64,000 nucleotides of DNA from Gelatiniphilus marinus (GTDB lineage Bacteria; Bacteroidota; Bacteroidia; Flavobacteriales; Flavobacteriaceae). The notes beneath the pieces are model-generated. The model saw only the letters and a program-made list of their open reading frames with translations. It did no database searches and was not told the DNA's origin. Below, in pieces: positions 7,968-16,241 of the stretch; within the stretch, counting starts at the first letter, position 1, and every line of letters begins with the position of its first letter. The stretch lies in assembly GCF_042678305.1 (NCBI RefSeq), contig NZ_JBHUDT010000007.1, one strand, 5' to 3'. A program made the position numbers and the translations under genes.

Positions 7968-10823
7968 TTATTTTTCCAGCTCTTCTTCAAACAGTTTTTT
8001 AAAACTATCCATAGCTGAAGCAAAATATATTTTATCCTTAACCACTTCGCCTTTTTTATTTACAAGGGTGTAGTGCGGTATGCCTGTGATTTTGAATTTA
8101 CTTGCTAAATAATTCCATTCGTCTTGAGACACTCTGTAATGCTCTCCTTTTATATCCGGAATCATATTTTTGTAAGTTTTTTCGGGTGATGATGGGTTTG
8201 TGATGTACACAAACACAAGATCTTTATCTTTCAACTCTTCTTTTAAAGGTTTCATTTTTTTTATTCCAGAGCGACAAGGCCCGCACCAGGTTGCCCAAAA
8301 ATCTATAAACACCACTTTGCCTTTGTATTTTGAAACGATGACATCAAATATATTATCGGCTTCTGTTTTTGGGGTTTCGTTTAATACAAAATCGGTTTTA
8401 GATTTGTTGGCTTCAATTTTGGCTTTCATCGCGTCATTTTCAATTTTGATTACATTTGCAATAAATGGATGCTCAACTTGTTTTTGTGAGGCTTTAAGCT
8501 CTGCATCTGTTAATGGAATAAAATTCCGTGATATACTGCCTAATATGTCTTGGGCAATCATAAGCTCTGAACTAAAGTTGGTTCCAAAAATTTCCTTTAT
8601 TTGTTCTTTTTGTATTCTAATAAATTCATTACTAACATAAGCATCCACTTGAGTTTTATACTTTTTTAAAAATGCCCTATTTCTTTTGTTATTTTCTGGG
8701 GAATGTATTATCGCAACACGGTCTTTTTCTTCTTGAGTTAATACATTTTTATTAGCGTTTTGTACCGCTATTTCTTCATCTGAAAATGTAATATCTAAAT
8801 TTTTGGATTTTATAAAAGTATTTAAATTTTCAAATTTAAAATTGCTTCCAACAAAAACCTCTTTTCTTTCGGCTTCCGTCATCTTTTGATAAACACTTCC
8901 TATTTTTCTTCCAATGCCATTTAAAACGTCTTGATTTTTTTCACTAAAGTCCTTTAGCTTTTTCAACGCTGTTGCATTCTCTTCATTATATTTTTTGTAA
9001 AAAGCAACCCATTCTTTTTCTTCATCGGTTAGTGCTATGTTTTCCGATTTAAGTAGCTCTGCCAACTCTATTGTATTGGGGTGGGTTACGCTTATGCCTT
9101 TTCTTGTAAAGTCTAAAAACTTCAACCGGTTTATAAAACTGGAATACCCGCTAGAAACCACAGCCAACTTATTGTTGTATATTTCTGGGGTGATAAAGCT
9201 GATGTAATCGCGATCTATTTTAGAAGAATTTCTATCTTTTGAATAGATGTCGTAACTTAAAATATTCTGATAAAGATTGTAACCCAACTCTAGATCAAAT
9301 ACTTGACGTGTTTTATTACTTAAAAAACGTGTGTTAATAACGCTGTCCCGCTTTTTTATCTGGCGGTTGTAGAAAGCGAAGCATTTCTCTTTATAGGTTT
9401 CCAATGATAATTCATCCACATGTCTTGCCACATCGGTATAAAAAGAACGGTCTCTTACAATAAATAACAAACTATAAAAATCGGTATTTAACTGCGCATT
9501 ATCGCCAGCAAACAAGCCTTGCGAAGGGGTATTGGGATTTAGGAATTGCCATGTTTCTTTTCCGGGTTCAACAAATACGGAAGCGTTATAATTGGGAAAC
9601 CTCACATAAACTTGCTGTGGATAATACATGGGAAATGTTACCGAAAAACGACCATCATCCTGTATTTTTACAAGATGCGATTCTTGTTTTCCTGTAAACA
9701 CATTGCCCACATGCACCATGCCCGTTTTTTCTTTGCTTTGCGCAGTAAAACCCCGAATAATTCCAGAATAGGTAGCCGAATCTGCTTTAAAAAGCGTTTC
9801 TTCTTTATAGATTTCGTCGTTGGCCAGTTTAAGGTTTGGGTTGTTTAATAAACTGGTTGAGTAGGTAACAAGCGCTTTTTTATGAGTGCCAAAACTTGCT
9901 GTTTTATCTTTATTTAGTTTGGCATACATTGTTTTTTCTGTACCGTTTTGCTGTAAAGTAATGGTATATAATTTTCCTTTTTTGGTAACAGATTTGTAGT
10001 TCCAAATGGCTTTATCCAATATGGCGTTATCGTAATAAAAGCTAAATGCCCAAGCGTTACTGCCATCTGCTTTTAGCCAATTCCCTCTTAACGCTTTTGG
10101 CATTTTAGAATTTAAATACGCCGACATATTATCTATTCTATAGTCTGGGTAGTCTTTATCGGCTTTGTACAAATCGCCAAACTTACCATTAAAGCCCACT
10201 TGCAAATAATGTTTGTCCCAGTTTTTAAAATAGAACATCCAATAGTCGTTTTCATTTTTTACAATAAAACGGTATTCGCCAGTTTGGTTGGGCCTAAAAT
10301 GAACGATTTCTTCAATGCCATAGGTTTTATTTCTAAAGGTTATGTTTTCGTTTTCTACGGTAAATTCCAGATTGTTTTTTCCATCTGTTGTAAACCACCT
10401 TTTTTTGATGGCGTTGGGTACGTCTGAAATTGTAACGCGTTTAGCCTGTAATGGGTCTTTATGCTTAACATAGGTTATAAAAGGATAATCGCCGGCCTTT
10501 AGTTTTATGGAATCTTTCGTTAAAACCTCCAACTGATGGCTTACGGTATGGCCTTGCATATCTTTGGCATCAAAATTAATAATGCCATTATTATCTTTAC
10601 GAATATCTTGGTACATTAGCGCCCTGTAATTATATTCTATAAAACCGCGATGTATCAATAAGCCATTATATTCGTTGTTTCCGGAGTCGTTGTACCATTC
10701 GCCAAATACACTTTCCGGAAGTGCTATATTGTTGCTTTTTGATTCTTGGGCGTAACTGATGCCCATAAAAAACATAAAAAGGTAAATGCCGATACGTGTT
10801 GGGGTTTTAATTGATTTGTTCAT
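7968..10823 (-). CDS. Large TlpA-like thioredoxin-fold protein
   Basis: A 951-residue exported protein. The signal peptide (about 1-25) ends ISYAQ. The last 140 or so residues form a TlpA/AhpC-TSA-type thioredoxin domain with FWATWCGPC (Cys847 and Cys850) and a cis-proline loop, TGIPHY. TlpA-like proteins act as periplasmic thiol-disulfide reductases. The preceding roughly 800 residues are much longer than usual for the family. They look like beta-rich N-terminal modules (to about 440) followed by a long helical, lysine-rich region; I cannot name them. A candidate LytTR-type operator lies 98-134 bases upstream of the start, so the adjacent LytS/LytTR pair may control it. Confidence 0.8.
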   Translation of the reverse strand: MNKSIKTPTRIGIYLFMFFMGISYAQESKSNNIALPESVFGEWYNDSGNNEYNGLLIHRGFIEYNYRALMYQDIRKDNNGIINFDAKDMQGHTVSHQLEVLTKDSIKLKAGDYPFITYVKHKDPLQAKRVTISDVPNAIKKRWFTTDGKNNLEFTVENENITFRNKTYGIEEIVHFRPNQTGEYRFIVKNENDYWMFYFKNWDKHYLQVGFNGKFGDLYKADKDYPDYRIDNMSAYLNSKMPKALRGNWLKADGSNAWAFSFYYDNAILDKAIWNYKSVTKKGKLYTITLQQNGTEKTMYAKLNKDKTASFGTHKKALVTYSTSLLNNPNLKLANDEIYKEETLFKADSATYSGIIRGFTAQSKEKTGMVHVGNVFTGKQESHLVKIQDDGRFSVTFPMYYPQQVYVRFPNYNASVFVEPGKETWQFLNPNTPSQGLFAGDNAQLNTDFYSLLFIVRDRSFYTDVARHVDELSLETYKEKCFAFYNRQIKKRDSVINTRFLSNKTRQVFDLELGYNLYQNILSYDIYSKDRNSSKIDRDYISFITPEIYNNKLAVVSSGYSSFINRLKFLDFTRKGISVTHPNTIELAELLKSENIALTDEEKEWVAFYKKYNEENATALKKLKDFSEKNQDVLNGIGRKIGSVYQKMTEAERKEVFVGSNFKFENLNTFIKSKNLDITFSDEEIAVQNANKNVLTQEEKDRVAIIHSPENNKRNRAFLKKYKTQVDAYVSNEFIRIQKEQIKEIFGTNFSSELMIAQDILGSISRNFIPLTDAELKASQKQVEHPFIANVIKIENDAMKAKIEANKSKTDFVLNETPKTEADNIFDVIVSKYKGKVVFIDFWATWCGPCRSGIKKMKPLKEELKDKDLVFVYITNPSSPEKTYKNMIPDIKGEHYRVSQDEWNYLASKFKITGIPHYTLVNKKGEVVKDKIYFASAMDSFKKLFEEELEK

Positions 10824-10920
10824 GCTGATTTGAATGTTATTTAATTAGAAGGTGACGTTTTATTTAATCGAAAAAATTGAATGCTTAAAATAAAATCTTT
10901 AGAAGCAAAATAAAAAGCCT

Positions 10921-10957
10921 TTTCGGGCGAACTGCATATATGGTGTGCAAACTGCAT
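10921..10957 (-). promoter_or_regulatory. Candidate LytTR operator upstream of TlpA-like gene
   Basis: On the minus strand two direct repeats, GCAGTTTGC (10947-10955) and GCAGTTCGC (10927-10935), sit 20 bp apart. This matches the spacing and GTT core known for LytTR-domain binding sites. The 16 bases at 10921-10936 match 13842-13857 at 15 positions. Confidence 0.5.
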
Positions 10958-11104
10958 TTTTACCAAATACCTTTAATATGTTAAGCGATTATTATAAGCG
11001 TATAAATTTTTCTTAGTTATTACGATAATTCTACATAAAAATAAGATAATAATCTTGCTTTGTGGTGTAAAGTTTCGTCATAACAAGGGTTTGTTTATCT
11101 CATA

Positions 11105-11859
11105 TTATAAATTCATCCAACGTTTTACAGCATCATTATAACTTCTGCCCGTGGTTATGGCTGTTGAATCATTTAAGGTAATGATGAATCTGCTATTAAA
11201 ATATTTTTGAACGTTTTTTACAAACTCCGTATTTATAATAACGCCTTTATGCACTCTTAAAAAATAGTCGGGTAATTTTTGCTCTAGTTGCGATAAGGGT
11301 TCCTCTATTAAATATTTCTCGTCTTTAGTATGTAAAGCCACATAACGGTCATCGGCTTTAAAATAGCTGATATGTTCCAGTTTTATAATAATGAGCGTAT
11401 CGCCTTTTTTACGGTAATGGAAGTCATTTTTTTAACTTCTTTTTTAGACGTTAATTCTTCTAATAAAGCCAAAACATTTTGCGAGGTTGTATGGTCGCTA
11501 AACAGTTTTAATTTGTTGACCGATTGTTGCAATCGCTCCAAACTTACGGGTTTTAATAAATAATCGATGCTATTGGTGTCGAATGCTTTTAAGGAATACT
11601 GGTCGTAAGCCGTACAAAAAATCACTATTGGAATGGTTTTTAAACGCTTCAATAAATCAAACCCCGATACTTCCGGCATTTCAATATCCAAGAAAATAAG
11701 GTCTGGTTTTAGTGCTTCAATTTTTTCTTGGGCGTCTATGGCATCTTCCGCAAGGGCGATGACTTGAAAGGTGTCTGGGAAATTTTTCAGTAATTTTAGT
11801 AAACGTTCTCTTGCTGGTGGCTCATCATCAATAATAATGGTTTTGTAAATTTTTTGCAT
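11105..11859 (-). CDS. LytTR-family response regulator, interrupted by a -1 frameshift
   Basis: The zero frame (11859 to stop at 11383) gives 158 residues: a receiver domain (IIIDDEPPARERL, phospho-acceptor Asp in IFLDIEMPEVSG, KPVSLERL) and a linker ending VKKAIRSLL. The -1 frame resumes exactly with VKKGDTLIIIKLEHISYF and runs through a complete LytTR DNA-binding domain to 11105. The joined product would be about 251 residues, the normal family length. The switch lies on A AAA AAG in the correct phase (complement of 11404-11410). This could be programmed ribosomal frameshifting, transcriptional slippage, a true one-base deletion or a sequencing error. The gene starts 7 bases after the kinase stop, so they form an operon. 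Confidence 0.75.
11404..11410 (-). other. A AAA AAG slippery heptamer in the LytTR regulator
   Basis: The zero-frame codons are GTA AAA AAG, so the heptamer has dnaX-type phasing. A -1 slip continues as GGC GAT ACG in the LytTR frame. I see no purine-rich Shine-Dalgarno-like sequence 10-14 bases upstream and no strong hairpin just downstream. Confidence 0.5.
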
Positions 11860-11866
11860 TTTGATA

Positions 11867-13780
11867 CTATTTTGGTAATGAAATTGAAATATGTTTTACA
11901 GGAGCGTTTTCCCAATGTAAAGATGCTTTGTCGCCATAACTTAAACGCAATAAATCGTAAACCGTTTGCAAGCCGTGGCCACTTACCAATCCATTTTCAA
12001 AATCAGGACCATTATCGATAACTCGAATTAATAAATTGCCGTCTTCCTGTTTAATCTCCAATACAATAAGGCCTTCGTCTCTAATTTGAGACACACCGTG
12101 TTTTATAGCATTTTCAACCAAAGGTTGTAAAATATACATGGGTATTGCTTCATTTTCCAGCGTTTTATCAACCTCTAAAATAAATGTTAATCGCTCGCCA
12201 AAACGGATTTTTTCAATCTCTAAATAGTTTTGCACCATGAGTACTTCTTCTTTCACGGTGCTCATTTGTTGCCCTTTTTTATTGATGGAATAGCGAAATA
12301 AATTAGATAAAGACAAGGCCATTTTTTCTGTTTTCTCCGGACTTTTATACGCCAAACCTGCAATGGAATTTAAAGCATTATACAAAAAATGCGGATTGAT
12401 GTGTGAGTGTAATAACTTTAATTCCGATTGGGTGTTTGCTTCTTTTAATCGGCTTAATTCGACGTCTTTTTGTTTGATAAGGTTTTCTGAAAAATGGTTG
12501 AGGTAAATTAAGAAACCTCTGGCAAGTGTTAAGCTAATTGCTAAAAATAAGAATTGTAAGTTATTCATAGTTCGATGGATTTCTCCATTGTTCAAATTAT
12601 CGCCAATCATGTAAAACACAAGGTATGGAAGATATAAAAAGAGAAATGTTAAACCAAGCTTTATAATAAGTTGATAACCGAATTCCGCATTATTTCTAGA
12701 AATTCTTTTTTCAATTTGCCATAAAAGAAATGATGCGATTAAGGCAATTAGAACATCAAACAAAAAGGAGTATAAAATACCACCAATGCTATTAGTAGAT
12801 TGATCTATATAAATTAGATAGGCGTAAAGTTTGTTTAAACTTGAAATACCAGTTGTATAAATTAAAACAGGGAAAAAATAATTCGAGAAAGTGTATTCTT
12901 TTTTTTTATTCCAAAAAAGGCTACAACTTAAAATTAGAATTAGCAAACCCAGAAAAGCCACTAAAACATTTGCATTTTGCTTTGCTTCCTCTTTATTCAT
13001 AAAAATATTTGTATAACGCCAAGGGTAGGTGTTGTTCATGTAATTTTCAAATTGGGTTTTAAAATCAGGTGAAAATATTTTTTTGAGTATAAACTTCTTA
13101 CACATAACATCAGCCATAATATCATAGGTTCTGTTATGCGTATTCCAATACATTTTATCTAAAAACAGATTTGTTAAGACTTTTTTTCTTTCTTCAACTG
13201 TTGCATCTTCTTTAAAACCAACAAACATATCTGTTTTATTAAAAGATTTATTCAAGTTGCCTCTCGGGATTTTTAAAACGTGCATATCTTTTTCATAAAT
13301 ACTAACTAATTCAGAATAAGGCGTCTTAGGAAATTTTATATGGGTCGTGTAGGATATTATATCATCATAATTTTTATCAAAAAGTGTTTGTGTTTCGTTA
13401 TTGTGACTAAATGGCTTTTCTTTATCCTTACAGTATGTTTCGTAATCCTCACCAATAAAATTATCGAAAATAGCAACTTCTTTTAATGGAAATATAGCTT
13501 GTAATTCCTTTATCACACCCTCAATCGCCATGCTATCTTTAGCCGTTGCATTTTTTAAATTCAATAAAATAGGGTCTTGGTATTTTTTATTATAATTAGC
13601 ATTCAAATCAATCCTTTTTTCTGCTACTTCCAACTTCACATATTCCCATAAAGAATCTTTTGCTTGTTTACTATATCCTTCTTTTTCAACTCTATGGAGT
13701 ATTGACTTTTTATTGGTTTCTGAAATGACTAATCCAATCGGGATAATTATTAGAAGTACTAATGCTATTATTCTTTTCAT
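11867..13780 (-). CDS. LytS-type sensor histidine kinase
   Basis: A 637-residue membrane kinase. An N-terminal anchor (about 1-20) is followed by an extracytoplasmic region to about 260 with no recognised domain. About five transmembrane segments follow (roughly 265-425), then a LytS-family His_kinase domain with HINPHFLYN (phospho-acceptor His near 460) and a HATPase domain with LVENAIKHG and DNGPD. It should phosphorylate the response regulator encoded just downstream. A candidate LytTR operator 62-97 bases upstream of its start suggests autoregulation. The signal it senses is unknown. Confidence 0.85.
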   Translation of the reverse strand: MKRIIALVLLIIIPIGLVISETNKKSILHRVEKEGYSKQAKDSLWEYVKLEVAEKRIDLNANYNKKYQDPILLNLKNATAKDSMAIEGVIKELQAIFPLKEVAIFDNFIGEDYETYCKDKEKPFSHNNETQTLFDKNYDDIISYTTHIKFPKTPYSELVSIYEKDMHVLKIPRGNLNKSFNKTDMFVGFKEDATVEERKKVLTNLFLDKMYWNTHNRTYDIMADVMCKKFILKKIFSPDFKTQFENYMNNTYPWRYTNIFMNKEEAKQNANVLVAFLGLLILILSCSLFWNKKKEYTFSNYFFPVLIYTTGISSLNKLYAYLIYIDQSTNSIGGILYSFLFDVLIALIASFLLWQIEKRISRNNAEFGYQLIIKLGLTFLFLYLPYLVFYMIGDNLNNGEIHRTMNNLQFLFLAISLTLARGFLIYLNHFSENLIKQKDVELSRLKEANTQSELKLLHSHINPHFLYNALNSIAGLAYKSPEKTEKMALSLSNLFRYSINKKGQQMSTVKEEVLMVQNYLEIEKIRFGERLTFILEVDKTLENEAIPMYILQPLVENAIKHGVSQIRDEGLIVLEIKQEDGNLLIRVIDNGPDFENGLVSGHGLQTVYDLLRLSYGDKASLHWENAPVKHISISLPK

Positions 13781-14094
13781 AATGATAAATTCACTTGTTT
13801 ACACCACAAAAGAACGGTAACGATTGGGTTTAAAAAACCAGTTTCGGGCAAACTGCAAAACAAGTGTGGTAAGTTGCATAGATTCTTAATGTTAATAGGC
13901 ATATAAAAGAAGCTGTCTGAAAAGTCTAATTCTATATCGTATTGAGTACTTTAACTAAACTCAACACAGGCTTTGTCGAAATATTTTAACGTATTGGTAA
14001 TCGAGATCGGTTTCGACAGGCTCAACCTGACAAATTAAATTCAATAGTTTTTTCAATCAGCTTATTAAATGTGTTTAAGTATTACATGACTTGA
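13781..14094. other. Intergenic region with operator and repeat-like sequence
   Basis: A gap of 314 bases with no gene. It holds the candidate LytTR operator at 13842-13877 and, at about 13910-14035, a repeat-like block with the inverted pair TTTGTCGAAA and TTTCGACAGG. The segment reading TTTCGACAGGCTCAACCTGA resembles short dispersed intergenic repeats I recall from flavobacterial genomes. Only one copy is visible here. Confidence 0.4.
13842..13877 (-). promoter_or_regulatory. Candidate LytTR operator upstream of the LytS gene
   Basis: The minus strand reads GCAGTTTGC (13848-13856) with a weaker repeat GCAACTTAC (13869-13877, 6 of 9 matches) 21 bp away. The flanking TTTCGGGC is shared with the site upstream of the TlpA-like gene. 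Confidence 0.45.
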
Positions 14095-15669
14095 TTAATA
14101 AGTAGCTAAAACTGCCAAATGCGTGTATTTAAAATCGCCATGGCCGTTTATAATTTTTATTTTAAAATACCTATAAGTAGTGTTATCCGGTAAATCAATA
14201 AATTGGTGGTTTTGTTGTCTTTTCAAGCTATAATCGCCTATTTTCTCCCAATTGTTGTTGGTGTTGCTACCCCAAATTTCGAAGTCTTTTATAACGCCGT
14301 TTAAATTGTCCCGATTGCCAAAAGCAAAACCATTTATGGCAGTGGTTTCATTTCTGTCTAAAACAAAATAATGCGGATAATTAGGTAGGCTATTTCTATA
14401 TTCGGTATGCCAAAAGGTATCTTGGTAACCATCTAATATATTACTTGCTGGCTCATCTTCTTCTTGACTGTTGACTTCAATAATTTTCCAGTTTGTTGGA
14501 TGGATTGTTTTTTTGCTATCGATGACTTCTATATTAGGAACACCATTTTTAAATTCATACTCATAACTGTAGGTGTTCTGCGTTCCGTTTTCGTGGTAAA
14601 AACGGATTCTGAGCTGGTATTCGTCTTCCAATTTAAAAAATTCTGATAGTGAATTTTCTATATACAAACTATCGGTACCAATGGGTTTTGTGTTCCACGC
14701 AATTGCATCATAATCTTTATTGCCTCCTGCTGGGTAAGGGTCGTGCCAAACCACAATGTCTGTAACGGACACATCACTTTCAAAATTACCGGAAACAATA
14801 ATTTTTTCACCTTCAACTTTACCTTTTAACTGCGTGAGTTTATTTTTGGTAGGGCCATACCAGTCTGATCGAACTTGGTTACTAAACGCTTGACTATTAG
14901 AAAATGTTGCCGCAGTAGCTCCTGTAATAAATGTGGGCGATTTACCATAAGTGTAATTACCGGCACCCATTAATGCCGTACCTTTAGAGTCTCTTTCACT
15001 CTTTTTTTCACTATTATGCGGCGCATTTAAACCATGGCCCAATTCGTGGTACAAGCCACCAATCCATTTGGTTGCCAATGCGCCATATTTACCGGATGTT
15101 CCCAAGTGCTCCAATTTCATTTCTGGATAATCAAGCGCATAGCAAAAGGTGCCCAATCCATAAAAAGGAACGCCGCCGGGGTTTAATGGGTCTCCGGATA
15201 TTGAAGGTAAAATGACTAAAGAGTGATCGCTGTGTTTTTTATCTGGGTTTTCTATAAAATACGCCTGTAGCTCTTTGTTTATAACAGAACCTCCGCCTCT
15301 ATATGGATAGGTTTCTTTACCATTTTTAGAATATATGGTTATGATATTAACTTGGTTATTCTCTTTTAAATCCAATCCAAAAGACTTCCTCCCAAAGCCT
15401 TCCTTTTCCATATAATTGGCGCAATATTCTTGGAAATCAAGTAGAATGTCGCTTATTCTTTTAGAATACCCAGGAACGGTATCTACGCCTTTTGGTACCC
15501 AATAAATAACATTTAATTTGTTGGCTTGATTCCTCCATTCGTTATCCGTTCTTGTAGTGTTTTTTAAATTGACTCCTGAAGTGGTATCCTTTGCGTTTTG
15601 GATGTTTTTTGGACATCCATAAAACGTTAATGTAGCAAGGATTATTAATAGAATAATAGGTTTTTTCAT
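14095..15669 (-). CDS. Metzincin-like lipoprotein protease with discoidin domain
   Basis: A 524-residue predicted lipoprotein (lipobox FYGC near 20). The reading frame extends 22 codons upstream, but the ATG at 15669, directly before a lipoprotein signal MKKPIILLI, is preferred. The zinc motif HELGHGLNAPH (His208, His212, His218) is the metzincin HExxHxxGxxH pattern with Asn in place of Gly. A downstream ALMGAG can supply the Met-turn. Residues from about 395 form an F5/8 type C (discoidin) domain with ILDGYQDTFWHTEY. It is expected to be a cell-surface peptidase, targeted to glycan or glycoprotein by the discoidin domain. It lies 10 bases after the stop of the upstream oxidoreductase subunit gene, so it is probably co-transcribed. 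Confidence 0.75.
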   Translation of the reverse strand: MKKPIILLIILATLTFYGCPKNIQNAKDTTSGVNLKNTTRTDNEWRNQANKLNVIYWVPKGVDTVPGYSKRISDILLDFQEYCANYMEKEGFGRKSFGLDLKENNQVNIITIYSKNGKETYPYRGGGSVINKELQAYFIENPDKKHSDHSLVILPSISGDPLNPGGVPFYGLGTFCYALDYPEMKLEHLGTSGKYGALATKWIGGLYHELGHGLNAPHNSEKKSERDSKGTALMGAGNYTYGKSPTFITGATAATFSNSQAFSNQVRSDWYGPTKNKLTQLKGKVEGEKIIVSGNFESDVSVTDIVVWHDPYPAGGNKDYDAIAWNTKPIGTDSLYIENSLSEFFKLEDEYQLRIRFYHENGTQNTYSYEYEFKNGVPNIEVIDSKKTIHPTNWKIIEVNSQEEDEPASNILDGYQDTFWHTEYRNSLPNYPHYFVLDRNETTAINGFAFGNRDNLNGVIKDFEIWGSNTNNNWEKIGDYSLKRQQNHQFIDLPDNTTYRYFKIKIINGHGDFKYTHLAVLATY

Positions 15670-15679
15670 TTTAAATGAT

Positions 15680-16237
15680 CTATGTGGTGTAAAAATTAGT
15701 TTCACTTGAAAAAGCTTCAGAAGTAGCATATCCAAACAGGCAATAATTACGCACTTTTGTTAGAAAGGTGTACATAGTATATTCTGTTTTTTTACCGGGA
15801 CTTAGCTCATTAATATCATCGTTTAATAAATTGAAAACAGCATCTTCTTTTTCAGGATTAAAATATGTTTTAAACGATGCTATAAAGTCTTCGTCACTCA
15901 TTTTATTTACTTTTTTGTTGTGATTAAGCGATAGTTCATTTTCGAATGCTTTACTGCCTTTTCGGAAGTTTTCTTTGCTCTTATCGTTTTCGGTGTGGTA
16001 AAACATCTGGTCTAAAAATACCGTGAGATTCATTGTTTCAACTAATGGAAAATGCATTTTAGGCATAATGGTTTCCGTTAAACGCTTAACCAATTCCGCT
16101 TCACTTTTAGATAAAAACAAATAATTTGTGGTGACCGAGTTATCGGTACAGGCAGTTACAACATTCAGTAAAGTTGGCGTTGCCACGGTACAGCCAAAAG
16201 CCAGTGCTATATTTTTTATTGCTTTTCTTCTATCCAT
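15680..16237 (-). CDS. Gluconate 2-dehydrogenase subunit 3-like protein
   Basis: A 185-residue protein with a twin-arginine-type N-terminus (MDRRKAIKNIALAFG) and Cys near 30. It resembles the small subunit of membrane gluconate dehydrogenases and related periplasmic sugar dehydrogenases. Such subunits carry the Tat signal and export the signal-less flavoprotein encoded next to them. Its start is 4 bases after the GMC gene stop. The end (GYATSEAFSSETNFYTT) seems shorter than the usual tail after the FGY-TSE segment. Confidence 0.75.
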   Translation of the reverse strand: MDRRKAIKNIALAFGCTVATPTLLNVVTACTDNSVTTNYLFLSKSEAELVKRLTETIMPKMHFPLVETMNLTVFLDQMFYHTENDKSKENFRKGSKAFENELSLNHNKKVNKMSDEDFIASFKTYFNPEKEDAVFNLLNDDINELSPGKKTEYTMYTFLTKVRNYCLFGYATSEAFSSETNFYTT

Positions 16238-16241
16238 ATCC

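Noticed and set aside
8200..8640. Plus-strand open frame of 146 codons opposite the TlpA-like gene
   Set aside because: It lies antisense to the thioredoxin domain, which has clear motifs; composition is that of a shadow frame.
15670..15735. N-terminal extension of the protease frame overlapping the subunit 3-like gene
   Set aside because: The lipoprotein signal begins at 15669, and the extension reads as the out-of-frame end of the upstream gene.
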